Position numbers and translations under genes: made by a program
Part shown: positions 1 through 9,973 of the stretch, piece after piece
How positions within the stretch are numbered: position 1 is the stretch's first letter
Layout: every line of letters starts with the position of its first letter
The notes under the pieces: model-generated
Seen by the model: the letters and a program-made list of their open reading frames with translations, nothing else
Databases searched by the model: none
Told to the model about the DNA's origin: nothing
Assembly: GCA_010094045.1 (NCBI GenBank)
Contig: ML986583.1
Location: 400,579 to 464,578, forward strand
Reading direction: 5' to 3'
DNA: 64,000 nucleotides
Origin: Lojkania enalia
Lineage: Eukaryota; Ascomycota; Dothideomycetes; Pleosporales

Positions 1-1372
1 TTCTAATAGCTATACTAATAAAGCGAGCTTTAAAAGTTGGGAACGCTTCTCCCTTATTTATTCTTAGGACCTAAAATACCTGTCGCGCCTCTATCTCTTT
101 ATTATCTATAATAAAATATAATTGTAGAAGTAAAATTATTTCTTCGGCATTCTTAAACTAATACTAGTCTAATTTAGCTAGGTATTTTAGTTCTAGATAC
201 TCTTTTATAGTACTAGAAGTATATTTCTATACTAATACTATACGTATATACTCTATCGGATAGTAATCTATATTAATCTTAAGTCGGTCTAGAATTAAGG
301 CTTACTATTATTTAAATATAGGTTCGCTACTATCTATAAAGCTTTTAATCTTAGGCGTGCGTTTAGTAAGATAGGTTTAAAGGGGTTTAAGGATAGCTAA
401 AAGGTTTTTTACTAGAGGAGTCGTAAAAGTTTCTTAGTATATTATTAGTTCTAATTTAGTAGTTTATAGAAGTTAATTAGAACTGATAGTTCTTTATTAT
501 ATTAAGTATATAATCTCCTCTTATAAAATTATAATTTATTCCTTAAGGGTTAGTTTACTTTAATTTCCCTCTAAATTAGATAGGTTCTTTATTATAGGCT
601 CTATAGAGAGGGGTCCGCCTGTTATAGGGCCCTCTATAAGAGGTAATAGTTGTTCTACACGCGTAGATAGAAGCTTATTCTTACTACAACTTACGCGTAT
701 ATCGGTTCTAGTATAGGAATTAGAAGGTAAATTATAGTTAGATATCAGCAGTTACCTCCGATTCTAATAGGTTATTAGTAGTCTCTAAGTTTCTACCTAG
801 GCGTACTCTACGCGGCTTTTCTAAAGGCAATTCTAATTACAGAGGATAGGAAGTTCTAAACCTAAAGGCTTTGGTTAATAGAAGGTCTTTAAGATCCTAT
901 TTAAGTAACTAAATAATTTGATATAATAGTATATAAGTATTATAATTTAAACTAAATTGGGTATATTTTAGACTTAGACGTAGTTAAATAAATAATTAAT
1001 GCGATATTATTAAAGAGGCTGTTACCGGTAGTATTAAGTTCTTCTATATAATGTAATGGCGTAGGTAAGATAATAGGTCCGAATGCGGCACGAATCTACT
1101 TAGAGGTATATGGGAGTGCGTAGGGATTAGGGACCTGGGAATTCCATTAACACCTATAGGCCTTGTACGAAAGGATATAGAAGAACTACCAAGCTACTTA
1201 TAAGGGAGTATGCAACTATATACGGAAGGGAAAAGGGGTAGAACCGGGGGTAGGATAAGATAAGCGAAAAGCTTTGGGATAAGGTTGTATATGAAGCTTT
1301 TCGTGGAACGATTTCTTTGCATCGTTACATTAGTTATAATACGAGCTATTAGTCGCAATCCGAGCTTATAAC
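1..1372 (-). mobile_element. Degraded internal region of a Copia-type retrotransposon (family B)
   Basis: This AT-rich, TA-saturated stretch lies inside the 5' LTR at 1373-1542, read on the minus strand. A half-tRNA primer binding site abuts that LTR, so the leader and gag region should run toward lower coordinates. The part nearest the LTR (about 1050-1330) is less AT-rich and looks like leader. I could not read a convincing Gag protein through the stop codons. The assignment rests on the LTR and primer binding site; the content of the leftmost kilobase is inferred. Confidence 0.5.
1360..1372 (-). other. Copia-type half-tRNA primer binding site
   Basis: Directly after the LTR end the minus strand reads GTTATAAGCTCGG. 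This fits a RIP-altered form of GGTTATGAGCCC, the complement of the anticodon arm of initiator tRNA-Met, which Copia elements use as a half-tRNA primer. Its exact abutment to the LTR gives the orientation of the element. Confidence 0.6.
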
Positions 1373-1542
1373 TATTAGGGTAAAAGAGGGTCTATTATTC
1401 TCTATCTATCTCTGTCTATATATATATGTTGATGCAAGTTTAAAGAACCTGCTTTCTAATATGCAGTCATAACTTCCTATAGCTTTATAAGTAGTCGCTC
1501 TCACCTACACGTCTACCAGACGTCTCCTTCCATAACCGTAAC
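1373..1542 (-). repeat. LTR family B, 5' LTR of a Copia element
   Basis: About 170 bp, closely matching 6702-6872 and 54368-54538. On the minus strand it starts TGTTACGG (TGTCACGG in the sister copies) and ends CCCTAATA next to the primer binding site. It is inserted in a Fot-like transposase reading frame. The flank at 1543-1547 is AAAGA; the matching duplication would lie outside the window. Confidence 0.75.
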
Positions 1543-1557
1543 AAAAGATAAGGAAGA

Positions 1558-1860
1558 TATTACGGTAACACCGTGACACCTCTACACCTACACTACCTCT
1601 ACTATAATACCTAAACCAGCTACCAGCTACAGCTGCTAGCTGCTAGCTGGAATATAACCGACTTGTCATAACTACAATAGAGGAAGGTTTTGCCGACCCA
1701 GCTAGCCCGTGCAGCAACACAGACCTAGCTCCTATAAAAACCTATATAATGTAGATATCTCTATTCTTTACGCAACGTCTTAATATTCACACATAGTACG
1801 TAGCAATAGAGCTGACTGCCTAAAGTGCGATTAACCAACTACATATAAGCGTCCGTGACA
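1558..1860 (-). repeat. Solo LTR, family A, copy 1
   Basis: About 303 bp, in inverted orientation relative to the copy at 2051-2342. On the minus strand it starts TGTCACGGACGC; the other end is RIP-altered (TATTACGG on the plus strand for expected TGTCACGG). It is flanked by a perfect 5-bp target-site duplication GAAGA at 1553-1557 and 1861-1865, with no internal region, so it is a solo LTR. It sits inside the Fot-like transposase frame. Confidence 0.85.
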
Positions 1861-2050
1861 GAAGAGTAGAATTGCCTTCCTAGTAGTATTAATCCTATAG
1901 ATTACTATCATCCACTCGCAATTACCCAGCTAGATTACTTTTAGCCGGCCGCGTCTCTCTAAGCATATTATAACTAGCTAGAAGGATATTTTACCTATTA
2001 AAAAGCTAGTCTTATTAAAGTTAAATATTTCCTTATTATAGATACTATAG

Positions 2051-2342
2051 TGTCACGGACGCTCACGCGCAGTTGGTTAATCGCACTTCAGGCAGTCAAC
2101 TCTATTACTACATACTATGTGTGAATATCAAGACGTTGCATAAAGAACAGAGATATCTACATTGTACAGGTTTTTATAGGGGCTGCTGCACGGGCTAGCC
2201 GGGTCGGCGGAGCCTTCCTCTATCATGGTCATGACAAGTAGGTCATATTCCAGCTAGCAGCTGACAGCTGTCGCTGGCAGCTGGTTCGGGTATTGTGGTA
2301 GGAGTAGTGTAGGTGCAGAGGTGTCGCGGTGTTACCGTGACA
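2051..2342 (+). repeat. Solo LTR, family A, copy 2
   Basis: 292 bp from TGTCACGGACGC to TTACCGTGACA, flanked by a perfect 5-bp target-site duplication TATAG at 2046-2050 and 2343-2347. It is the inverted counterpart of 1558-1860. The copy keeps more CpA sites and is less RIP-altered than copy 1. It interrupts the same transposase pseudogene. Confidence 0.88.
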
Positions 2343-3108
2343 TATAGGTAGCCTTTATACACGCTATAAGCTTAAACTAGGCACTTATAGTCTTATGATC
2401 CTTGTAAAGAGCTTACTATTAATTATAAGGTCGATTAAATCGCGTTATAAGGCTATCCGTTCGCTTAACAAAGTTCCTAGGCTACTACTAGCTAATATAG
2501 CTAGCGCCGCGCTCAGTAAGCAGCTTATTCGCCATATCTTGTACAGTATCTAGAGTAGGCGTAAAGCCTCGTAAATCTAGGTCAAGTATATACATAATAA
2601 TTGCCTCCTCTTCTAGCTTAGTAAGCTTCTTTAAATTGGGCTGGCAATCGCGTTGTGTAGGCTTCTCGGCGCGTCGGCTGCGAAGCGTGCTTTCAGGGAC
2701 GTTAAACGTCGCTGCAGCGCGGTTAACGCTCTGGATCTGATTCTGATTAATAGTTGAGATAGCTAGGAATATATCTGCTTCGCTGTAAGATAATTGAATA
2801 GTAGTTGGTAGAGCCATTATGGTTGATAGGTGACGCGTCGTAGAAAGTTTGTGGGGTTCGCAGCTCGCTTGTATTCGCAGTTCGCTTATAAACTACGTTA
2901 TGCAATGGACCAAATCGTCTCATCATCTTAAATTGGGTTGTGTAGAAAGTATTTTTGTTATTCTGCCCATTTGAATCGCTCAATCAGAGCTGTGCTGAGA
3001 TGCAGGCAATTGCAACGGTTTGTGATTGAAGCTCGTATCCATTCCACGTAGTACGTACGACGTGATTACGCATACGCAGTATGCTGAAATGGACTATGAG
3101 TATGATTG

Positions 3109-3259
3109 TGTCACATGTTTCTACTAACCTATTATAGTTGGTCTGTTTTTTCAGGCCTATATAGTCTCGCCATTGCCAGCTTCTAGCGAGGCAGGCCACT
3201 TACCCTTCTTCAATACATCAATATTTGCCGCAGCAATTGAAGCTCCCTGATACGCGACA
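3109..3259 (+). repeat. Solo LTR, family D, copy 1
   Basis: 151 bp from TGTCACATG to ACGCGACA with a perfect 5-bp target-site duplication GATTG (3104-3108 and 3260-3264). Sister copies lie at 24056-24203, 29528-29676 and 41947-42095. It holds a TATA-like CCTATATAGTC, as an LTR promoter would. No internal coding region of this family was found in the window. Confidence 0.85.
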
Positions 3260-3273
3260 GATTGTATTCTCCA

Positions 3274-4361
3274 TATCGTAGTTTAACAAGCGAGCCCTCA
3301 CCCCAACCAACTTTAGACAATACACTCCCTTCTCCACGCAATGCCTCAACACAACAACGCGCAATCAGCACGCAAAGATGCTCAGGTTCTCCTTTCCCTC
3401 TCTGCTATTAATAAAAATCCAATTTGAAGCTGAAATCGCGCTGTATTAACATTCCAGTACGATCGAAGGACCCTGCGATAATGACGCATCGGGATTGCTG
3501 CGCTACGCGATTGTGAGCCTAATTCAAAGAAGCTCACTAATACTGAAGAAGAGGTGATTATTAGATATATCCTTGAGCTTATCTCACAAGGATTTTCGAC
3601 TACGTTAGATGCCGTATGAGACATAGCCAATCGATTACTGCCTGAGCGCGGTGCTGGCTAGGTTGCTATCTACTAGCTTCGAAACTTCGTGAAGCGTATC
3701 GATCACTTCAGTACGTGATATAATCGCCCCTACAATTACTAGTAAGCTCTATATAAAGACCTAGAGATTAGAGGCGTGTAGTTTAAGTTGCTGTAGGGTA
3801 TAAAGAATAAGGGTAGTATTCTAAATGAAGATACCTATAATTTTAATAGGACAGGCTTTATTATATGCCAGACATCATCTTAGCCAGTTGTTTCCACTTC
3901 GGAAAGACGCCGTTAAATAAAGGGCATTTAGCTAGATAATTATAAGTAGATATTAGTTTTGCGCTAATACGTTATTAGATTCAGAGCCTTAAAAGGGCGA
4001 ATATAGTAGTAATAAAGCGGACATTGTAAAAATTAAAGCTAACCTAGAGGCGAGGGACCCTAACCAAGGCTGAGGGTAGGGAGATTATCGCTCAAAACAA
4101 CATTATCAACACCAAGAGGCAGCTTAAGGAGAAAATGAGCGATTCGAGGGCTTGATTAAAAGCAGCTAGGCAGCTTTAACGGTGCTGCAGGCGCTGTAAA
4201 TAGCCTGGGTATAATTTTCGCATGCGTCAAATCGGTATCACAGTCACCGAATAATATAATAGACTATTGCTTCCCGTAGCATCTGCGCGTGTTGTTGATC
4301 ATTGTCGTGTTATAACTGTCTGAAGTTGGTTGGGGTGGGCGCTCGCTTGTAAACTACCGTA
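3274..4361 (+). mobile_element. Internally deleted Fot1-like DNA transposon with long terminal inverted repeats
   Basis: The left terminus (from 3274) and the reverse complement of the right terminus (ending 4361) match over about 43 bp, both carrying AGTTTA(A)CAAGCGAG followed by an ACCCCAACCAACTT segment. The flanks are TA, the Tc1/mariner target. At about 1.09 kb it is shorter than the 1.8-2 kb usual for Fot1 relatives, and the middle of the transposase is missing. The TA at its right end is shared with the next element (4360-6486). Confidence 0.82.
3341..4260 (+). pseudogene. Fot1-like transposase pseudogene, deleted in the middle
   Basis: From the ATG at 3341 broken frames read as an N-terminal psq helix-turn-helix (DAQVLLSLSAINKNP), a CENP-B-like region (EEVIIRYILEL), the NFVKRIDHF segment and a DDE-domain start with a TGFIIC motif near 3845-3875. 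From about 4060 a C-terminal segment appears (EIIAQNN...RRCK), much like the fragment at 33781-33963. The DDE core between them is largely absent. Stops are TAG/TAA, mostly where the paralogues have Q or W. It is a dead paralogue of the copy at 1543-2817. Confidence 0.78.
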
Positions 4362-6486
4362 CCGTAAGTCATGGGTCAATGCGCGCCAAGGGTCAATGCG
4401 CACCCAACACCAAAACACCTCGGCACAACTTGAGGCTCTAGAGCTCTACGCAATAGCTATTATTTTGAGATTTTCTAGTGGAGAGGTCTATAAGACTTGA
4501 GAATTAGTTATAACTATAGAAATCTACTCGGAGTTCTAATAGTCTGGCCGCGGCGCGACTAAGGCTGTAGAGGTTGTAATATACTACCTACAGCTTGCAT
4601 AGTATCTATAGCCTCAGCACTATACTTTTTCTTCCAAGTAACCTTCCTAGGAAGCTTTAAAGGCTTTTTGCTGCGCTTTTTAGTAAGTTTTGTACGATTC
4701 TGAAGTTGTTGCTGAGCTTTACGAGCCTGCTGCTTCTGAGCTCGCTTAGAAGCTTAATTAGCTTTCTCCTTCGCGCGAGCTTCTCGAGCCTCAGCCCTTA
4801 TAACACGTCTCTCTTCGAGTAATCTATCCTTAAGCTGCTTGCTAGCCCTTTAAGCCTTAGCTGACTCAGCTTTTTAGAGTTGTAGTTGCTCTGCCTTAGC
4901 CTCCTACTGCTGTTATCGATTATGTGCCTCTTATAACTTCCTTAGTAACTAGAATACTGCTCCCCCTAAGTACTTAGTAGATTACTTATCTATTAGAGGC
5001 TTACTATACTTCTAATACTTCTTTTTAGTATTAAGAGCTATACGAAGACCCTTATTCTTATATTTAAGTAGCTAATTCTAAACAGATATTGAATAGATTA
5101 TTTAACTTAGCTTCTTTATCTCTTTATTAGCTACATCTTCTACTACTACTCGTACTAGGTGTTCTATCTTCCTCTAGTCTAACGTACTGAGTACTAACGT
5201 TGAAAATTCTCTTAATTCTTACTTAGATTAATAACCCCTTAAAAACCTTTTAAGTATAGATTCTAGGTTAAGTAGTAATATACTAGTAGCCTTAAAAACC
5301 TTAAGAATTAGTAGCTGGGTAATAATATCTGCTAGGCTCCTAGAATAGACTAAAGAAGTCTCTCTTAGCTATTAAGGAGAGTCTCTAGCCCCTATATAAA
5401 AAGTCTGATAGCTCTCCTAAGTAGGTAGTCGAGAGAGGCTTAAATATATAGATGTTAAGGGGCTGTAGTATATGTATTGAATAAAGTGCAAATACTACTA
5501 TTAAAATCTTATTCCGGTCGCAGTAGTTAAGGAAATTCATAGTAATATAAGATCTATAGCTATTAACTATAAGTAGTCGGTATAAGCTTCGAGCTTTCTC
5601 TCTAGTACAGCAATCGAATACCTGTTTGAGCTATATAAGGCCTATCTTATTATTCGTCAAGCTAGAGGGGGATAAGATAATAAATACTAAATATTCATCG
5701 GGGTTAATATCTTCTACCCAGCCTAATAGTAGACCTTCTAAGCCAGCTTTATAGATAAGGGCTAGATCTAGAGCTGATCTATCAGCATATATATAGGCTA
5801 GGAGCGAGATCTACTCGCGATTACCATCCTGGATAGCTTACCTTACTTCCTTCCTCTCGTATTCCTGCCTACTAAAGATCCGCTTTAAACGAGTAATAAC
5901 ACTAAGTAGGAAGCCTTTTTTATCTATATTCTATATATAGTGAGGTTTAATAGAATATTAATTAATTTTCTGTTGTAGTAGGCTGAAATAGAGGCTATAC
6001 TTTGCCTCTAAGTCGGCGTTATAACGATTACTATCCATTCCAGTCGTCTAGTATAGAATAATCTGGCTACTATTCCGCTTGACGAACTAATCAACCCACT
6101 ATATACTAATACTAGTTCTAGCTATAGAAGTTGCGAAATTCTGGATCATGACTCGTGTAGGTGGAAGGCCTCTCTGAGTAAGCATTATAATATAGCTTAT
6201 AAGCTCCTTCTCTTACTGAGGGCTAAGCTTGCGTCGATTAATTCCCTTATCCTCGCGGGGTCGCGTTTGAGCTTGATGCCTCCGCGCCAGCGTAGAGTAT
6301 ACAACACCATACTCCCTCGCGATTTTCGAATAGTTCATAGATTCTCCGGGTGCTAGCGATTCGATAGCAGTAAGCGCAGCCTCAAGGGATCCCATATTGG
6401 CTGAGATAGGTAGTGTTGAAGTCAGGGGTGTTTTGGTGTTGGGTGCGCATTGACCCTTGGCGCGCATTGACCCATGACTTACGGTA
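4360..6486 (-). mobile_element. Pogo/Fot-like DNA transposon with identical 60-bp terminal inverted repeats
   Basis: A 2.13-kb element bounded by TA. Its first 60 bp (4360-4419) and the reverse complement of its last 60 bp (6427-6486) are identical. Each terminal repeat contains the 12-mer GGGTCAATGCGC twice, separated by GCCAA, a likely paired transposase-binding site. The interior is heavily RIP-altered while the termini still hold many CpA sites. The element abuts the one at 3274-4361 through a shared TA, so one inserted at the edge of the other. Confidence 0.88.
4500..6467 (-). pseudogene. Near full-length pogo/Fot-like DDE transposase pseudogene
   Basis: The N terminus is open at 6213-6467 and carries a psq-type helix-turn-helix (about residues 28-65, MNYSKIAREYGV). 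Downstream, broken but collinear frames read through the CENP-B-like helix-turn-helix (ELISYIIMLTQRGLPPTR), then the DDE domain (NIDKKGFLLSVITR for the usual N(M/V)DExGF, QDGNRE, CADGSALxPALIY-like, LLIVNSYRSYIT for the D-G-H-x-S-H motif, FALYSIHILQPL). It ends in a basic coiled C terminus rich in K, A and E. The first catalytic Asp region and the D-G-H motif are altered as expected from G-to-A changes. Function is lost. Confidence 0.85.
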
Positions 6487-6701
6487 CGCTAAAGAAAGAA
6501 ATTTTGGATACAGTATGAAAAGGCGATGGATTCGTCGGGATGTTAGTACGAATAACTCATTTAGAATTTCCTGCTAAAAGTGACCTGTGCGCATTTTATG
6601 ATCGTAATGTTCTCATCAATTTACTTTGTGAGCTTGCTACGAAGCTAGCCCAGGAATTTGACTAGCGCCAAAAACAGCTCGTGGGTTCAAGGTATAAATA
6701 G

Positions 6702-6872
6702 TATAAGGGTAAAAGAGGGTCTATTATTCTGTGTCTGTATCCGTGTATATGTGTGTGTTGATGCAAGTTCAAAGAACCTGCCTTTTAATGTGCAGTCCTA
6801 ACTTCCCATAGCTTTACAAGCAGTCGCTCTCACCTGCACGTCTACCAGACGTCTCCTTCCATAACCGTGACA
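6702..6872 (-). repeat. Solo LTR, family B
   Basis: 171 bp; on the minus strand TGTCACGGTTATGG to CCCTTATA (CA changed to TA). A perfect 5-bp target-site duplication AATAG lies at 6697-6701 and 6873-6877. There is no primer binding site or polypurine tract next to it, so it is a solo LTR. It lies just upstream of the HET locus. Confidence 0.85.
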
Positions 6873-7145
6873 AATAGGGTAGAAGCCGTGAGACAAAGTA
6901 CTAGGAATCCTGGTACGGCAATGAGGCATTGGATAACAGTGAAGCGAAAGTTCCGGTGACGTTCTGATTGAATATCGTTGCTCCGGTTTCTTTGCCCTGT
7001 ACGCCATGGCGGTGGCTGTGTCTCACAAGCCTTCAGCTGAACGCAGCCTTTCATGGCATTGCGGCAGCCTAAAACACCTGCAGCGACGAAGCAATAGCAT
7101 ATTCTTGTCACTTCTACAATATCGGTATTTCCAATAGAGTAAGCT

Positions 7146-7674
7146 ATGGCGACTGAGAATCTAGAAAACCTTTTTGAGGGTTTTCCGATGGACGATGAGA
7201 GTTGCTCACCGAGCTGCGTGGCCTGCAAAATATGGAACATCGCTGGACACGAAAAGATTGATGCTATCCACGACTCCTCTGGCGGATACCAGGCCTCGTT
7301 TGTCGATGGAAAACTCCGGTGGAAAACTAACAATGGACCTGGGGCTGCAGTCAATGGAGAATTTCACTTCGTTCAAGGGGGAGAGCACACCTTTTTAATG
7401 TACCCAAAGACCCTGTTCGCCTCTGCCAGGGTCCTGCGTGAGGAATTCTTAGCACCGTAAGTGGGCCTCTATGGTTTTGCTGGGAAAATAAGATCTTATA
7501 ACAAGTTGTGTTAGCGAGCCAATCGGGGAAGCCTCACAACCGTCCACACAGGTATCTGAGGATCGCCTGCGAGAGCAGTTGCATGAGTGGAGAGCATCTG
7601 GAAAATCTCTTGGAGTCTTCAACCCAGATACTGAAGAGATAGATCAGGGTGGAACGAACGAGTCTATGGAATAG
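7146..7674 (+). CDS. Two-exon ORF, probably the 5' part of the HET locus
   Basis: Exon 1 (7146-7456) and exon 2 (7515-7674) join in frame through a 58-bp intron with GTAAGT donor and TTAG acceptor, giving a 156-residue product. It has a CVACKIW motif and an acidic, charged C-terminal part; I recognise no domain. The frame ends in TAG at 7672-7674. In the next frame, starting at about 7647, coding-like sequence continues without stop into the HET region (GWNERVYGIDVDY). The simplest reading is one original gene with a one-base frameshift near 7647-7650. A separate small gene upstream of the HET gene is possible. The family B solo LTR ends 273 bp upstream. Confidence 0.45.
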
Positions 7675-9716
7675 ACGTCGATTATTGTAACCCAGGTCCT
7701 GAGCTGAAGCACCATAGTCAAGTCACATCATCTGGGTATCTTTCGACTTTCAATGAAGAAGAAATCGCGAAGAAAAGGCTCCAACAACGGGTGCGAATGT
7801 TGTCTCGCATGCCGAGCCATCCGTCTGATGATCCTAATGATGTGTATTCGGAGCTCCAAGATTTAAGAAGACGTGGTTCCGTGTCCTCTGTATCTGATAT
7901 ATCAGTTGATCAAGATGAGCCATTTAGCGGATACACTGTATGCGGGGGAAAATGTTGGGAAGGCTTGGAGCTGGAGTCTTACGAGCCTAATCAATCCGGA
8001 CTACAAACCACACTATTCGAGAACGATCTACGATGCGAGGAGCAATATATATATTGTGAGATTCCAAATGGATTTACTCGTCTACTATCTATTCAACCAG
8101 CTAGTCACGGTCCACTTGTATGCTCACTCTTGCCCTAACGTGTCAAGGAACGCTATACTCCTGTCGACCTAGATCAACAGCTATATGAAGCTCTTTCGTA
8201 CACCTGGGGAGGTCAAGGTTTGACGGAGCCAATTTTTTGCAATGGAAAATCCCTTCTTATCACAAAAAATTTGCACAGCGCCTTGTTAAAGCTAAGGTTA
8301 CGCCAAGAATCTCGCTTGCTATGGGTTGACGCTATATGCATCAATCAATTGGATCTAAACGAAAAGAACAAGCAAATACCACTCATGATGGATATATACA
8401 AGCTAGCTGCGAGAGTCATAGTATGGCTAGGTAGTGAAGCAGATGACAGCTCCCTTGCTCTCACTAGCATGCAATTCCTCGACACGGTGTCCGGGCGAAG
8501 ACAGATCTTGCAAAGGTCGCATGAAGCTAGATGTCTGAAGACGCTACTGAGAGTTTATGAGTCACAGAGCGCGGTTTTTGGACGTCCATGGTTCCGAAGA
8601 AGTTGGATTAGACAAGAAATCATCATGGCCAAAGATATTGTTGTTCTTTGTGGCAGGGCGCAAATATCTTGGAACTCTATGAAACGCTCGGCCAAGAGAT
8701 TCCATATGCTCCATCGAATACTCTCCAAGTCCCCATTGAAAGTAGTAGGGCCGCCCGAATTCAAATAACAATTCGTTCACTCGGTGCAGTATCTCATCCG
8801 TGGCTGGGTGTTCGGCCAACATGTTCAATACCGGTTCGGGGACATTCGGAGCATCTGGTATTATCACTCTGGCGGAATACTGGACCACTTGATGGCTAGC
8901 CGTGAGTTTGACGCGACTGATCCTCGAGATAAGATCTACTCAGTACTCGGGATTAATAGGGTACCAATGAAATCGGGAGGCGGGATATACATCCATCCAC
9001 AACGGCCAACTGGAGATCGTGGAGATCGCGATGCAGATGTCATTTATATGGAAATCGACTATACAAAACCTGTATCGGAAGTCTATCAGTACCTGACAAA
9101 ATTTCTAATCAATCGCGATCGCAATTTGGATGTTCTCGGCATTCTTTCAAGCCACAGAGGGAGTACGTCCGGTGACCTTCCCTCCTGGACTCCTGATTGG
9201 CGCGTTCCAACCACTGAAGTCCCAATGAATGCATGCGTAGATTATTTCACAACGAAATTTGGAGCAGCTGGATTCAGTGAAGCTGAGGAACAGGACCAAA
9301 CTGAAGTTGGAAGACTACGAGTGCAGGGCTGGCCAATTGATGCCATTGCACAGCTATTGCCATTCACGGCTGACCTACCGCATCCACCGCTTGTTCCACA
9401 TGTTAACTTGAGAGAATACGATGTAGAACATGATTTGCGCCGGATATGCAAGCTTGAAGATGGCAAGAGCGCAATAGTCCCCAGTGAGGCTCGTGCTGGG
9501 GATCAGATATATATTTTGCAAGGATCGCGATTGCCGTTCGTTTTAAGAACAGTTCCCGTTCTAGAATCTACTTGGGATGAAGAGGGAAATTTGCTAGATT
9601 ATGCACTAGAATTTAGTGTGGTCGGTCCTTGTTGGGTTGGGGGTCTTATGTACGGGGAGGCTCTTAAAGAGTGCCTAGACCTTGAGTTCTCCCCGCTGAA
9701 AATCATTTTGGTATGA
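7662..9716 (+). pseudogene. HET-domain (heterokaryon incompatibility) gene with two in-frame stops
   Basis: One reading frame holds from about 7650 to 9716, broken only by TAA at 8136-8138 and TAA at 8766-8768. It shows the HET N-terminal motif (RLLSIQPASHGPLVCSL then YEALSYTWG at 8184-8210), LLWVDAICINQ and VIVWLGSEADDSS, followed by FGRPWFRRSWIRQE. The C-terminal half continues with DPRDKIYSVLGI, LPSWTPDW and a final GDQIYILQGSRLPFVLR block, the usual order in fungal HET proteins. Both stops lie where CAA (Gln) would restore the frame, which fits C-to-T change. HET proteins trigger cell death after fusion of unlike strains. This copy could give a full product only by readthrough or if the stops are base-call errors. 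Confidence 0.8.
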
Positions 9717-9973
9717 TTTCTGTTGGGTAGCATAGACTGAATTAGTATTCATAACTCAATGGTATTTTTTATTAGATCACTATAGCCTACTGTAAATGAG
9801 AATTGGTAGGCGCCTACAAAATAGATACGGTAAACTATAAGAGCTATTCTATGAGAATGAACCAAACGTGTGCGCTAGACACCTCTGAAGTCCCGGTTCC
9901 AGCAGAAAAATAAAAAATCGAAAGGTTTCTCTATGGAGGCATGGCACACCGTAATCTGAATGTTGCGCGTGAT

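Larger units (their letters stand above)
1543..2817 (-). pseudogene. Fot1/pogo-like transposase pseudogene
   Basis: An open N-terminal segment at 2488-2817 (109 residues) begins MALPTTIQL. It carries a psq-type helix-turn-helix (about residues 15-60) and the start of a CENP-B-like helix-turn-helix. Downstream, at 2343-2487 and then 1861-2046, broken frames still read as the NFVKRTDSL segment and the DDE-domain start, with an FNFNKTSFLIGK motif that corresponds to the family's F(N/D)xDETGFxxG, and an ERRGR motif. Several codons are TAG/TAA where the family has W or Q, consistent with RIP. The product would bind terminal repeats and catalyse cut-and-paste transposition; this copy cannot be functional. 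Confidence 0.8.
1543..2900 (-). mobile_element. Fot1/pogo-like DNA transposon remnant split by three LTR insertions
   Basis: A minus-strand Tc1/mariner-superfamily element of the Fot1/pogo type. Its 5' terminal inverted repeat lies at about 2860-2900 and resembles the terminal repeats of the elements at 3274-4361 and 33674-34310 (shared core AGTTTATAAGCG). Coding sequence runs from 2817 downward and is interrupted by solo LTRs at 2051-2342 and 1558-1860, then by the Copia LTR at 1542. Removing the two solo LTRs joins the transposase reading in order, so the LTRs came after this element. The 3' half is missing or beyond the Copia insertion. Confidence 0.8.

Noticed and set aside
1558..2342. 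A 785-bp structure with 300-bp inverted ends, as in a foldback element
   Set aside because: Each arm has its own 5-bp target duplication and the middle continues the transposase frame, so these are two independent solo LTRs.
6842..7354. 170-codon minus-strand ORF
   Set aside because: It is antisense to the two-exon plus-strand ORF and overlaps the LTR edge; it resembles no protein.
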